A stretch of DNA of 64,000 nucleotides from DASQBT01 sp963746955. Its GTDB lineage: Bacteria; Pseudomonadota; Gammaproteobacteria; Burkholderiales; Thiobacillaceae. Below, piece by piece: positions 26,940 through 40,119 of the stretch (position 1 is its first letter; each line of letters starts with the position of its first letter). Location: positions 19,824 to 83,823 of the forward strand of contig CAVVDR010000006.1 of assembly GCA_963746955.1 (NCBI GenBank). Reading direction: 5' to 3'. Below the pieces are notes generated by a model. That model searched no databases and was not told the DNA's origin. It worked only from the letters and a program-made list of their open reading frames with translations. The position numbers and the translations under genes are program-made.

Positions 26940-28157
26940 ATGCCCTTGAAGCGACATTATTCGTTCTACTTGGCATGCGCTACCTTCATGACCCTGGTGG
27001 GTCTGATTGTGGCATTGGCTATCCATGGCGTCATACAACTGCGCCAGACCCAGAAGAATATGGAGAATGTGGTTGCTCTCCATGAACACAAGATTGATAT
27101 CGTGACCCGCACCCAGGTGGCCGCCCATATCCGGGCAGATCGCCTTTACCGGATGGCTCTGGAGAAAGACCCGTTTGAGCAGGATGCGCTGTGGCTGGAG
27201 TTTTTGCGCGCGGGCTATCTGGTGGGCAGTGGCCGGGATCAGCTCAAGAGCCTGGGATTCACCCGGGAAGAAAAGGTCAACTTCGATACGCAGTCCGACC
27301 TCATCCGGCGCATTGAGCCTGCTCAGGAGGAAGTGGTCAATCTGCTCAAAGCCAACAGGCGCGCTGAGGCCGAGGCGCTGATGCTCAAGAAGACCATCCC
27401 CCTGCAGCAGTCTTTCAATGATCAGTTGGCGATTCTGCGCAGCTTTTACCAGGAAGCCAATCTGGCCTCTCTGCAGGGGGCACGGGAAAACTACCGCCGG
27501 AATCTGCTTTTCACCATCAGCGCGGGGCTGATGGCGGTCGTGCTGGGCGCAATCATCGGCGTTCTGACACTGAAGCAGTTGGCCTCCGCGCAACGACGGA
27601 TCACAAAACAGATGGATGAGCTGGAACACTCGCGCGCAGCGCTGGAGGAAGAAGCCACCCACGACCCGCTCACGGGACTGGCCAACCGGCGCTTGTTTTA
27701 CGACCGGCTGCAACAGGGAATGCGCCATGCCAAGCGGTATCGCAGTCATCTTGGAATTCTGTTTCTGGACATGGACCGCTTCAAGGAGATCAACGACCGC
27801 CACGGCCATCACGTGGGCGATGCCGTGCTGACCGAGGTGGCCAAGAGAATTGTCTACAGCGTGCGGGAATCAGACACCGTGGCCCGCCTCGGCGGAGATG
27901 AATTCGCAGTGTTGCTAGAAAATGTGGGTGGCCGAAATGACTGCATGTCCGCCGCCTTGAAGATAGAGGAGGCCATGGGCCTGGATGCCAATTTCTACGG
28001 TTTGAATGTGGACCTGTCAGCCAGTATTGGCCAAGCCCTGTACCCGGATGATGGGCAGAACGAGGATGAACTGATCCGGGTGGCGGATGCGGCCATGTAC
28101 CGGACCAAACACGGCGAACTCAGCCCGCGCCAGCAGCGCTCGCTATTTGGCAACTAA
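26940..28157 (+). CDS. Membrane diguanylate cyclase
   Basis: 405 residues: a first membrane helix (residues 8-32), a periplasmic four-helix-bundle sensor of about 150 residues, a second helix (VLGAIIGVLTL region, about 195-218), a short coiled coil and a GGDEF domain. The active site LGGDEFAVLLEN is intact and has an RxxD I-site (RESD) five residues upstream, so product inhibition is expected. No EAL domain. ATG 26940 starts a typical short cytosolic lead (MPLKRHYSFYLA). Confidence 0.9.
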   Translation: MPLKRHYSFYLACATFMTLVGLIVALAIHGVIQLRQTQKNMENVVALHEHKIDIVTRTQVAAHIRADRLYRMALEKDPFEQDALWLEFLRAGYLVGSGRDQLKSLGFTREEKVNFDTQSDLIRRIEPAQEEVVNLLKANRRAEAEALMLKKTIPLQQSFNDQLAILRSFYQEANLASLQGARENYRRNLLFTISAGLMAVVLGAIIGVLTLKQLASAQRRITKQMDELEHSRAALEEEATHDPLTGLANRRLFYDRLQQGMRHAKRYRSHLGILFLDMDRFKEINDRHGHHVGDAVLTEVAKRIVYSVRESDTVARLGGDEFAVLLENVGGRNDCMSAALKIEEAMGLDANFYGLNVDLSASIGQALYPDDGQNEDELIRVADAAMYRTKHGELSPRQQRSLFGN

Positions 28158-28160
28158 GGC

Positions 28161-28210
28161 CTGTTAACACTGATTTCGCGACAACGCAGGCGAGAAATCA
28201 GTGTTAACAG
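28161..28210. terminator. Long perfect stem-loop between convergent genes
   Basis: A 17-bp perfect stem (CTGTTAACACTGATTTC at 28161-28177 with its complement at 28194-28210) encloses a 16-base loop. It lies between the stops of the converging diguanylate cyclase and CDP-alcohol transferase genes, where a bidirectional terminator would act. No clear T-run follows, and the length and perfection also suit a small repeat element. Confidence 0.55.
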
Positions 28211-28213
28211 ACC

Positions 28214-28762
28214 CTAGCCCGATTCGCGTCGCGCCTTGCCGCTCCAGATCCACACGTACTGAATCCCCGAGGCCAGCGTCGTGGCAAACACCAGCGCAAA
28301 CATGGGCATGAGCCACTGCTCGCCCTGCAGCAATTCCGCCGCGTGTGCCAGCACCAGTGTCAGCATGGCAAATTCAACAAAGGTATAGGTCTTGCCCAGC
28401 AGGGTGGGCTGGATTTCCAGATGTCCGGCAACCCCCTTGTAGGCCAGCGCACCCAGCACCACCACCGCATCCCGGAGCACGATCGCCAGGGTTATCCAAA
28501 CCGGCACCAGGGCAAGCGCGGCCAGCACAATCAGCACTCCCAAACCCAGGGCCTTGTCGGTCACCGTATCCAGGGCAGCACCCAGTGCAGTGGTCTGGTT
28601 AAGCCGGCGTGCAAGCCACCCATCGATTCCATCGGTCAGGGCCGCCGCCAAAAACAGCCAGAACGCCGCTTCCCAATTGTCTTCGAGCATGAACCAGACG
28701 ACGCCCGGCGCCGCCAGCAGGCGCAGACCGGTGAACAGATTGGGCAGGTTCAAGTTGTTCAT
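28214..28762 (-). CDS. CDP-alcohol phosphatidyltransferase family protein
   Basis: 182-residue integral membrane enzyme of phospholipid synthesis, PgsA-like. The signature is complete: DGIDGWLARRLNQTTALGAALDTVTDK carries D-x2-DG-x2-AR and G-x3-D-x3-D. About six membrane helices. The acceptor (glycerol 3-phosphate or another alcohol) cannot be read. ATG 28762 (MNNLNLPNLFTGLRL) matches the family's N-terminus. Confidence 0.85.
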   Translation of the reverse strand: MNNLNLPNLFTGLRLLAAPGVVWFMLEDNWEAAFWLFLAAALTDGIDGWLARRLNQTTALGAALDTVTDKALGLGVLIVLAALALVPVWITLAIVLRDAVVVLGALAYKGVAGHLEIQPTLLGKTYTFVEFAMLTLVLAHAAELLQGEQWLMPMFALVFATTLASGIQYVWIWSGKARRESG

Positions 28763-28964
28763 GCCAAGAAAAGCAGTTGTACCGCAGAGGAGCGCAGAAC
28801 GCAGAGGAACAACGGCAAATCGAGACGTCGCGCGCGCAAACCCCTTGGGCATTGGGTGGACACAAATCGCTCGCTCATTGATCTTTCTACGCCTTGATGT
28901 CTCTGTAGTGCACGAATTGACGTCTTGAGTTGATGCCCCAACTTAGCCAGCTAGCCTTGCCGCG

Positions 28965-32735
<3,771 letters not shown>

Positions 32736-32747
32736 GCTGCGCGGACG

Positions 32748-33413
32748 CTACTTGTTCTTGATATACAAGTTGTCGTCAAACGTCTCCAGCCAGTCCGGTT
32801 TATAGACCGCCATGAGGGTAACAGCCATGCCTGTGCTGAAGGCTTCTGACCAGGCCAGCAGGATGTAATACGGCGAATAATGCTCCAGCAGATAGTCCAG
32901 CTTGTAGGTGCCGGACAGGGCCATGAGCGCCGTTGCCACCAAACCGATAGCGATCGTCGCCAGGCCAACGCCAAAAAAACCGTTGACCAGCACGTAAATG
33001 AAAAAGTGATGAGGCAGCTTGCGCTCCACCAGCCTGAGCAGACCGTATGTGACGAAGGCCGGCACGGCCACAAAGATCAGGGCCTCGACGCCCAGGTTGG
33101 CCCACTCTCCATGGCCTCCAAGTATGCTGCCGACCATGGCGATCAGGCCTGCCAGAATGCCGCGCCACGGACCAAACATAAGCGTGGCTCCAGACACGCC
33201 GATCAGGTGGAACTCCAGTCCAGGCTGGATGCCGGCACGAATCTGCCATAAGCCCAACACGGCCACCGAGGCCCCGAGAAACAGGTTTGAGCGGGCCGGA
33301 TCCAGCAGCCTCTTCCAGTTCCCGGAGCGCCAGAATCCCCAGAACAGCGCAACCAGCCCCATCCACCCCAGAGTGGTGAAGGATTCGGGCAGGGAAAGAA
33401 CCGGGCCAGTCAT
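32748..33413 (-). CDS. CbiM-like energy-coupling factor membrane component
   Basis: 221 residues, about six or seven membrane helices, with the CbiM-type pattern EFHLIGVSGATLMFGPWRGILAG and a mid-protein GHGEWANLGVEALIFVAVPAFV. Such proteins take up Co2+ or Ni2+ with CbiN/Q/O partners. The usual N-terminal metal-binding MHI.. segment is absent and no partner genes are adjacent, so it may be a solitary or divergent member with a different job. Confidence 0.7.
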   Translation of the reverse strand: MTGPVLSLPESFTTLGWMGLVALFWGFWRSGNWKRLLDPARSNLFLGASVAVLGLWQIRAGIQPGLEFHLIGVSGATLMFGPWRGILAGLIAMVGSILGGHGEWANLGVEALIFVAVPAFVTYGLLRLVERKLPHHFFIYVLVNGFFGVGLATIAIGLVATALMALSGTYKLDYLLEHYSPYYILLAWSEAFSTGMAVTLMAVYKPDWLETFDDNLYIKNK

Positions 33414-33491
33414 GGCGGAATTTTATCGCGGCAGGCGGCACCGGACTGCCCCGGTATAATTTTGTTTTTGCCTGCCGCGTATCTCGTTCAA

Positions 33492-34154
33492 ATGAAACTC
33501 GTGCTGTTCGACCTCGACAATACCCTGCTGGCGGGGGATTCGGATTTTGAATGGGCCCAGTTCCTGATTCACAAAGGCGTGCTGGACCGCGAAGTATACG
33601 AGGCCCGCAATCAGGTATTCTATGACCAGTACAAGGACGGCACCCTGGACATTCATGCCTTTCTCGATTTCCAGTTGCGTCCCCTCGCCCGCCACAGCCG
33701 CGCCCAGTTAGATGCTTGGCACGCTGAGTATCTGGAAACCAGAATCAGGCCGATGATCGCGCCCAAGGCCATGGCGCTGGTCAAGCAGCATCAGGAAGAT
33801 GCGGACCTGGTCGCCATCATCACCGCCACCAATTCTTTCGTTACCAGACCGATTGCGCAAGAATTCGGCGTGGAGCACCTGATCGCCACCGAGCCGGAAC
33901 AAGCGGGCGGACTCTACACCGGCAAGGTGGCCGGCATTCCCTGTTTCCGCGAACACAAGATCACGCGCCTGGAAATGTGGCTTGCCGATCGGGGCTTGCT
34001 GTGGGAAGACATTCGCGCCAGCTGGTTTTACAGCGACTCGCTGAACGACTTGCCGTTGCTGCAGAAGGTGGATTTTCCGGTGGCGGTGGACCCGGACCCA
34101 ACCCTCGAAGCTCACGCCAGGATTGCGGACTGGCCGATTGTCAGCCTGCGCTGA
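33492..34154 (+). CDS. HAD-superfamily IB phosphatase, SerB-like
   Basis: 220 residues. The nucleophile motif FDLDNTLLAGDSD begins at residue 6; ITATNSFVT gives motif II and YSDSLNDLPLL motif IV. The EYLETRIRPMIAPKAM linker and cap are typical of the HAD-IB group that lies before pcnB in betaproteobacteria. Substrate unknown; phosphoserine-like or lipid phosphates are possibilities. ATG 33492 is used because the strand leading into the nucleophile starts there. Confidence 0.85.
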   Translation: MKLVLFDLDNTLLAGDSDFEWAQFLIHKGVLDREVYEARNQVFYDQYKDGTLDIHAFLDFQLRPLARHSRAQLDAWHAEYLETRIRPMIAPKAMALVKQHQEDADLVAIITATNSFVTRPIAQEFGVEHLIATEPEQAGGLYTGKVAGIPCFREHKITRLEMWLADRGLLWEDIRASWFYSDSLNDLPLLQKVDFPVAVDPDPTLEAHARIADWPIVSLR

Positions 34155-34295
34155 AGAAACAGGCGCGCATATCGATCACGAATTACGCAAGGACGCAAAA
34201 CCGATGCCGGCGCATGCCATATGCGCCCCACTGCAAACTCGCCGGCTCGGCCCTGCGTCCCCGGTACGCCCTTGGTCCAAGGGTATAATCCGGCC

Positions 34296-35657
34296 ATGAT
34301 ACGAAAGTTCATCAAGTCCGTCCTGGGAAGGGGCAAAAGCACCCGACCTGCCGGGCCTCTTGTGTTAGCCAAGAAACAGCACGGTATTTCCCGGGAAGCC
34401 ATCCACCCATGCGCTCTCAAGGTCTGCGAGGAATTGCAGCACCATGGCTACAAAGCCTTTGTGGTAGGAGGCGCGGTGAGGGATCTGCTGCTGGGTGGTA
34501 CTCCCAAGGATTTCGACGTCGCCACGGATGCGACGCCCGAGGAGATCCGCCACCTTTTCCGACGTTCCCGCATCATCGGCCGTCGTTTCCGGATAGTCCA
34601 CGTGATGTGCGGACGCGACACCATCGAGGTCACCACCTTCCGCTCTGCCGGCAACCTCGCGGGCGAGGACGAAGAGGAACGGGAGACGGACGAGCACGGC
34701 CGCTTGCTGTCGGACAACGTGTTCGGCAACCTGGAGGAGGATGCGGCGCGGCGCGACTTTAGCGTGAATGCGCTTTATTACGAACCGGACAAGGAAGAAA
34801 TCTGGGATTACCACGGCGGCGTCGCGGACAGCAAGAAGCGCATCTTGCGCATGATCGGCGACCCGGAAACGCGCTACCGGGAGGACCCGGTGCGCATGCT
34901 GCGGGCCGCCCGCTTTGCCGCCAAGCTGGAGTTCAAGATCGACCCGGCCACCCGGGCGCCGGTGTCCAAGCTGGCCCCGCTGCTGGAAAACGTTCCCCGC
35001 TCCCGGCTGTTTGAAGAGGCACTCAAACTGCTGCTGTCCGGTCATGCGTTGCGCGCGGTGCATCAACTGCGGACGGAAGGGCTGCACCATGGCATGTTGC
35101 CCTTGCTCGACACCATCCTGGACGACCCACAAGGCGAGCGATTCATCAGCGCCGCTTTGCGCAGCACCGACGAGCGCATCCATGACGACCGTCCTGCCTC
35201 ACCCGGATTTCTGTTCGCTTCCCTGTTGTGGCCGCAGGTCCGGCGCCGCTGGAAGGCGATCCGGGACACCGGCGAAAAACCCATTCCCGCCCTGTTCGCT
35301 GCGATGGATGAGGTGCTGGAAACCCAACGCGAGCGGCTCGCCATTCCGCGCCGGTTTGACGGCTTCATCAAGGAAACCTGGGCCCTGCAGCCGCGCTTCG
35401 AACATCGGTCCGGGCAGCGGCCGTTCCGTCTGATGGAGCACCCGCGTTTTCGTGCCAGTTACGATTTCCTGCTGATTCGCGCCGAGTCCGGCGAGGTGGA
35501 GGCAGAACTGGCCGAGTGGTGGACTCGTTTCCAAGACGCGGACGCCGACGCGCGTCAGGCTATGCTGGTGGAGGACACCGGCCCGAAACCCCGCAAGCGG
35601 CGGCGCAAGCGCAAACCAGCGGCTGACAGCCCCAGCATCGAGTCCAGTCCGGCATGA
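34296..35657 (+). CDS. pcnB: Poly(A) polymerase I
   Basis: Adds 3' poly(A) tails that promote RNA decay. 453 residues. The nucleotidyltransferase core FVVGGAVRDLLLGGTPKDFDVATDATP carries GG and the catalytic DxD. RRDFSVNALYY and REDPVRMLRAARFAAKL are class II signatures. The C-terminus is strongly basic (KPRKRRRKRKPAADS) as in E. coli PcnB. It overlaps folK by four bases. Confidence 0.95.
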   Translation: MIRKFIKSVLGRGKSTRPAGPLVLAKKQHGISREAIHPCALKVCEELQHHGYKAFVVGGAVRDLLLGGTPKDFDVATDATPEEIRHLFRRSRIIGRRFRIVHVMCGRDTIEVTTFRSAGNLAGEDEEERETDEHGRLLSDNVFGNLEEDAARRDFSVNALYYEPDKEEIWDYHGGVADSKKRILRMIGDPETRYREDPVRMLRAARFAAKLEFKIDPATRAPVSKLAPLLENVPRSRLFEEALKLLLSGHALRAVHQLRTEGLHHGMLPLLDTILDDPQGERFISAALRSTDERIHDDRPASPGFLFASLLWPQVRRRWKAIRDTGEKPIPALFAAMDEVLETQRERLAIPRRFDGFIKETWALQPRFEHRSGQRPFRLMEHPRFRASYDFLLIRAESGEVEAELAEWWTRFQDADADARQAMLVEDTGPKPRKRRRKRKPAADSPSIESSPA

Positions 35658-36166
35658 GCGTCGCGGCTTATATCGGATTGGGCGCAAATCTGGACGATCC
35701 CGCCGCACAGGTGGAGTATGCATTTGATGAACTGGCCCGCCTGCCCGACACGCTTCTGGCGGCTCGCTCGTCCCTCTATGTATCCGCCCCGGTGGGCTAT
35801 GACCAGCAGCCTGATTTCATCAATGCGGTGGCGAGGCTCGAAACCCGCCTTTCCCCCCGCGCGCTGCTCGTCGCCCTGCTGGATATCGAGCACCGGCATG
35901 GCCGCCAGCGCACTTTTCGCAACGCGCCGCGCACCCTCGACCTCGATTTGCTGCTCTATGGCAATGCCCGGTTTCATGAACCGGGGCTTGCGCTGCCGCA
36001 TCCGCGCATGCATGAGCGGGCATTTGTGCTGGAACCTCTGATGGAGATTGCGCCCGACCTCGACATTCCCGGGCACGGTTCCGCGAAGGCCTGGCTCGCG
36101 CTTTGCGGCTCCCAGCAGATTCATCGCTTTCAGCCCCGCGCGCAGATCGCGGGGGGAGTCAAATGA
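35654..36166 (+). CDS. folK: Folate pathway pyrophosphokinase HPPK
   Basis: Transfers pyrophosphate to 6-hydroxymethyl-dihydropterin in folate synthesis. 170 residues. IGLGANLDDP at the start and the metal/ATP motif RNAPRTLDLDLLLYG are diagnostic; LPHPRMHERAFVLEPL follows. ATGA overlaps at both ends (with pcnB and the deoxynucleoside kinase) show a tightly coupled operon. Confidence 0.96.
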   Translation: MSVAAYIGLGANLDDPAAQVEYAFDELARLPDTLLAARSSLYVSAPVGYDQQPDFINAVARLETRLSPRALLVALLDIEHRHGRQRTFRNAPRTLDLDLLLYGNARFHEPGLALPHPRMHERAFVLEPLMEIAPDLDIPGHGSAKAWLALCGSQQIHRFQPRAQIAGGVK

Positions 36167-36804
36167 CCCTGGCCCGTTATCGCTATATCGTCGTGGAAGG
36201 CCCCATCGGCGTGGGCAAATCCAGCCTGGCGCGGCGCCTCGCCGAACATCTGGGCGCAGACAGCCTGATGGAAAACGTCGCCGACAATCCCTTTCTGCCG
36301 CGTTTCTATCAGGATCCCCGGCGCTATGCGCTGCCCACCCAACTGCACTTTCTGTTCGACCGTGCCCGGCAGGTGAGGGAGCTGGCCCAGGGCGACCTGT
36401 TTCGCAAAACCATCGTCGCGGATTTTCTGCTCGACAAGGACATGCTGTTTGCGCGCCTCAATCTTGACGACGATGAGTACTCCCTCTACGAAAAAGTCTA
36501 CGCCGACCTGAAATTGCAAGCGCCCGATCCCGACCTGGTGATCTATCTGCAGGCGCCTGTGGAGGCCTTGCAGGAACGGGTGAGGCGTCGCGGCATCGAT
36601 TTTGAGCAGGGCATGAAGGGCGATTACCTCAGACGCCTGGTCGAGGCCTACAGCGAGTTCTTCCACCGCTACCACGCCGCTCCGGTGTTGATGGTAAACA
36701 GCGAAAACCTGAACTTCGTCAAGTTGAAAGGCGACTTCGATCTGCTGCTGGAACGCATGGCGAAGATGCGCGGGCCACGGGAATTCTTCTCTCGCGCGGC
36801 GTAA
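36163..36804 (+). CDS. Deoxynucleoside kinase
   Basis: 213-residue kinase of the dGK/dAK/dCK family for deoxynucleoside salvage. P-loop VVEGPIGVGKSSLARRLAE, LHFLFDRARQV and the VADFLLDKDMLFARLNL segment (bacterial type) are present, with lid arginines in QERVRRRGIDFE. The base preference cannot be read. Third gene of the coupled pcnB-folK-dNK run. Confidence 0.9.
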   Translation: MTLARYRYIVVEGPIGVGKSSLARRLAEHLGADSLMENVADNPFLPRFYQDPRRYALPTQLHFLFDRARQVRELAQGDLFRKTIVADFLLDKDMLFARLNLDDDEYSLYEKVYADLKLQAPDPDLVIYLQAPVEALQERVRRRGIDFEQGMKGDYLRRLVEAYSEFFHRYHAAPVLMVNSENLNFVKLKGDFDLLLERMAKMRGPREFFSRAA

Positions 36805-36910
36805 TGTTTGTGCACAATGAGAACATTAGAAAGAACTTGGCTCGTGGTCTTTCGTTGCGTACCCCGCACTTCTCCTCCAATTCCATCGTCCTCGTCGTAA
36901 GAGACTTTCC

Positions 36911-37717
36911 ATGTCAGCGTCGACTCGCTTGGTAACCCTCTCCACCCTGCACCACCTGCGCCAGCAGGGCGAGAAGATTGCTGTGCTCACTGCCTACGAC
37001 GCCGGATTTGCGCACCTTGCCGAAGAAGCCGGGGTGGAAGTGATACTGGTGGGCGATTCCCTCGGCATGGTGGTGCAGGGCCACGCCTCCACCCTGCCGG
37101 TCAAGCTGGCGGAAATGAGTTATCACACGCGTTGTGTGGCGCGTGGCGTCCAGCGGGCCTTGATCATGTCAGATATGCCCTTTGCCAGCTTCCAGCAAAG
37201 CCCCGAGCAGGCCTACGCCTCAGCCGCGCGGCTCATGGCCGCAGGCGCCAACATGGTCAAGCTGGAAGGCGGCGCCGTCATGCTGGAAACTGTGCGCTTC
37301 CTGGTGCAGCGCGGCATCCCGGTGTGCGCGCATCTGGGCTTGCTGCCCCAGTCCGTCAATCAGCTAGGTGGCTACAAGGTTCAGGCCCGGGACGCGTCAA
37401 GCGCGAACCAGTTGCTGGCCGACGCCCGGGCCCTGGAACAGGCCGGCGCGGGACTGCTGGTGCTGGAAGCGATTCCTGCAATACTGGGCAGTCAGGTGAC
37501 TGAATCCCTCGCCATCCCAACCATAGGCATCGGCGCCGGCCCCGACTGCAGCGGCCAGGTCCTGGTGCTGCAGGACGTGCTCGGCGTCTATCCCCAGCCG
37601 CCCAAATTCTCCAAGAACTTCATGGCTGGGGCCGGTTCCATCCAGGGAGCCCTCAAGGCCTATGTTGCCGCGGTGAAATCCGGCACTTTCCCAGGGCCGG
37701 AGCACTGTTTTCAATAG
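36911..37717 (+). CDS. panB: Ketopantoate hydroxymethyltransferase
   Basis: First committed step of pantothenate synthesis: methylene-THF plus 2-oxoisovalerate gives ketopantoate. 268 residues. EKIAVLTAYDAGFAHLAEEAGVEVILVGDSLGMV carries the Mg-binding Asp; YHTRCVARG and IGIGAGPDCSGQVLV are conserved. The panB stop lies five bases before panC. The 106-base gap before panB suggests a separate promoter from the dNK operon. Confidence 0.96.
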   Translation: MSASTRLVTLSTLHHLRQQGEKIAVLTAYDAGFAHLAEEAGVEVILVGDSLGMVVQGHASTLPVKLAEMSYHTRCVARGVQRALIMSDMPFASFQQSPEQAYASAARLMAAGANMVKLEGGAVMLETVRFLVQRGIPVCAHLGLLPQSVNQLGGYKVQARDASSANQLLADARALEQAGAGLLVLEAIPAILGSQVTESLAIPTIGIGAGPDCSGQVLVLQDVLGVYPQPPKFSKNFMAGAGSIQGALKAYVAAVKSGTFPGPEHCFQ

Positions 37718-37722
37718 GGGCC

Positions 37723-38583
37723 ATGCAGCTCGTTCCATCCCCAGACGAACTGCGCAAAGCGTTGGCCGGGCAACCGGCGTGCGCCTTTGTCCCCACCATG
37801 GGCAACCTGCACGCGGGCCATCTGTCCCTGGTCAAGCAGGCCCGGTCGAGCGGTCGGCCGGTGGTGGCGAGCATCTTCGTCAATCCGCTGCAATTTGGCG
37901 CCGACGAGGATTTCGAATCCTATCCGCGCACGCTTGAGGCGGACTGTGCACTGCTCGAAGGCGAGGCCGATGTCGTCTTCACACCGTCTATCGCGGACCT
38001 GTATCCAGTGCCCCAGCGGTTCTATGTGACGCCGCCCGATGAACTGGCCAAAGACCTGTGCGGAGCCTTCCGTCCCGGGCATTTTCGCGGCGTGGCCACG
38101 GTGGTCTTGAAGCTGTTCAATCTGGTGCAGCCGGCCCTGGCGTTTTTTGGCAAAAAGGATTACCAGCAACTGGCAGTGATCCGGCAAATGACGGCGCAGT
38201 TCAATCTGCCGATCGATATCCTCGCCGGTGAGACCGTACGCGCTACTGACGGCTTGGCCCTGTCGTCCCGCAATGCTTATCTTTCCAGTGAAGAGCGGCG
38301 GGAAGCGCCGCGCCTCTTCCGGGCCTTGAAGACTTTGGTTGATCAGCTAAACGCTGGAAGCCGACACTTTTCCGCCCTTGAGGCCACGGGCTGGCAAACT
38401 CTGGAATCCGCTGGCTGGAAGGTGGACTATATGGCCATCCGTCGTCCGGACCTTACCCGCCCCGACACGTCCGACACGCAGTTCGTGGTGCTGGGCGCTG
38501 CCCGTCTCGGCAAGACCCGGCTCATCGACAACCTGGAAGTTGGGCTTTCAGGCCCACCCGTTTATAATTTAAGCCTTTCCTAA
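37723..38583 (+). CDS. panC: Pantothenate synthetase
   Basis: ATP-dependent condensation of pantoate and beta-alanine. 286 residues. VPTMGNLHAGHLSLVKQAR holds the HxGH-type motif of this class I tRNA-synthetase-like fold; FFGKKDYQQLAVIRQM and LALSSRNAYLS are the other family signatures. Middle gene of panBCD. Confidence 0.97.
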   Translation: MQLVPSPDELRKALAGQPACAFVPTMGNLHAGHLSLVKQARSSGRPVVASIFVNPLQFGADEDFESYPRTLEADCALLEGEADVVFTPSIADLYPVPQRFYVTPPDELAKDLCGAFRPGHFRGVATVVLKLFNLVQPALAFFGKKDYQQLAVIRQMTAQFNLPIDILAGETVRATDGLALSSRNAYLSSEERREAPRLFRALKTLVDQLNAGSRHFSALEATGWQTLESAGWKVDYMAIRRPDLTRPDTSDTQFVVLGAARLGKTRLIDNLEVGLSGPPVYNLSLS

Positions 38584-38599
38584 TAAGGGAGCACCGATC

Positions 38600-38980
38600 A
38601 TGCAAAGAACGATGCTCAAGTCCAAGCTGCACCGGATCAGGGTCACCCATTCTGAACTTCACTACGAGGGCTCCTGCGCCATTGACCTGGACCTGCTTGA
38701 GGCTGCCGATATTCACGAGTATGAGCAGATTCAGATGTACAACGTGACCAATGGTAAGCGCTTCACCACCTATGCCATCGGCGCGGCGCGCGGCTCAGGG
38801 ATCATTTCAGTAAATGGCGCCGCAGCCCACAAGGCCAATCCTGGCGATATCGTGATCATCGCCACGTACGCGATCTACAGCGAGCTGGAATTGGCCCGCT
38901 ACCAGCCCAATCTGGTGTACGTCGATGAACGGAACTGCATCGTTGACCAGCGAACTTCGATCCCTGTTCAAGCCGCCTGA
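38600..38980 (+). CDS. panD: Aspartate 1-decarboxylase proenzyme
   Basis: Makes beta-alanine for PanC. 126 residues. The self-cleavage site that forms the pyruvoyl group is YEGSCAIDLDL (Gly24-Ser25). VTNGKRFTTYAI and GAAAHKANPGDIVII are conserved. GGGAG lies upstream of the ATG. Its presence completes an uninterrupted panB-panC-panD operon. Confidence 0.97.
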   Translation: MQRTMLKSKLHRIRVTHSELHYEGSCAIDLDLLEAADIHEYEQIQMYNVTNGKRFTTYAIGAARGSGIISVNGAAAHKANPGDIVIIATYAIYSELELARYQPNLVYVDERNCIVDQRTSIPVQAA

Positions 38981-39258
38981 TCAACATGAGGAAATCGAGC
39001 TAGCCACGGGTTAGCCAATTCTCCCTCTTCCACCACCGGACGCGCGATTCCGCATCCGGCGGTTCTTAAAGAGCACGGGAATCGTCGCACGGTATAGAGA
39101 AGCGACCCCATATCCAGACGATCCAGGGAAGGACTTCTGGAAGGCTTGATTCAGTTGGCTGGCGCCACTGTTCTGCCACGATCCCCATTCGTTTGAGGCC
39201 ACGCAAGCAGAGCAATTCCACCTCCAAGCAAATGTGCCCCGCCCGGTACAGGCAAAGA
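38981..39258. other. Intergenic stretch after panD
   Basis: No gene is supported here. The region lies between convergent panD and the BI-1 family gene. The terminator at 39259-39285 serves the minus-strand gene; for panD I see no hairpin with a T-run. Confidence 0.4.
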
Positions 39259-39285
39259 AAAAGCGGGCCAAGGCCCGCTTCTTGA
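39259..39285 (-). terminator. Rho-independent terminator of the BI-1/YccA gene
   Basis: Read on the minus strand, GCGGGCC-TT-GGCCCGC is followed by TTTTTC. It lies 14 bases beyond the stop of the gene ending at 39299. The stem is also preceded by A's on that strand, so it may work in both directions. Confidence 0.85.
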
Positions 39286-39298
39286 AGCACTTTCTATT

Positions 39299-39988
39299 TC
39301 AATCCCTGTTGCCCATCACGGCCATCAGAATATTCAGCAGATTGATGAACAAGTTGTAGATGTCCAGATAGATGGCCAGTGTCGCCATGATGTAATTGGT
39401 TTCGCCTCCGTTGACCACACGACTCACATCAAACAGCAGAAAACCGGAGAACAACAGCACGGCCACACCCGACAGCGCCAGAGCAAACGCCGGAATTTGA
39501 AAAAACAGATTGGCCAGGGACGCGACAATCAACAGCACGATGCCCACCATCAGGAACTTGCCGAGGAAGCTGAAGTCTCGCTTGGAGGTGGTGGCAATAC
39601 CCGCCAGCACGAAGAAGATCGCGCTGGTTCCGCCCGCCGCCAATCCGATAATCTGGCCGCCGTTGGATAACCTCAACGCGACCTGCAGGATCGGCCCCAG
39701 CAACAGGCCCATCATCAAGGTGAAAGCCAAGAGGAGCACAACGCCCAGCGGACTGTTGCGCGATGCGGATACGCCAAACATGAGGCCCATCATGAGCGCG
39801 AAGGATCCGAGACCGAACATCATGGGATGCTGGGCGGCCCACGCAAAGTTCATGCTGGTACCGACAAGCGCCCCAATCACCGTCGGAATCAAGGACAAGG
39901 CCAGGAGCATATAGGTGTTGCGCAGGACCTTGTTGCGCGAGACGGCCAAGTCGCCGGTCTGGGGAATCATCTGAATATTGGGTTGCAT
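39299..39988 (-). CDS. Bax inhibitor-1/YccA family membrane protein
   Basis: 229 residues, seven hydrophobic segments, ending FDVSRVVNGGETNYIMATLAIYLDIYNLFINLLNILMAVMG, the conserved BI-1 C-terminus with the di-aspartyl-type pair. E. coli YccA modulates FtsH at the inner membrane; others conduct Ca2+. ATG 39988 is used; the codon before it is TTG. Confidence 0.9.
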   Translation of the reverse strand: MQPNIQMIPQTGDLAVSRNKVLRNTYMLLALSLIPTVIGALVGTSMNFAWAAQHPMMFGLGSFALMMGLMFGVSASRNSPLGVVLLLAFTLMMGLLLGPILQVALRLSNGGQIIGLAAGGTSAIFFVLAGIATTSKRDFSFLGKFLMVGIVLLIVASLANLFFQIPAFALALSGVAVLLFSGFLLFDVSRVVNGGETNYIMATLAIYLDIYNLFINLLNILMAVMGNRD

Positions 39989-40119
39989 CAATGCGGTTCC
40001 TAAATTGAAAGATCAGACGCTAAGACTAACGGAACCGGCAATAGGTTTCAATCTTTCAGGCTGGGGAAAGATCAACGCATGCATTAGAATTACCCGTTTT
40101 ACTGTCAATCGACTCTGCA

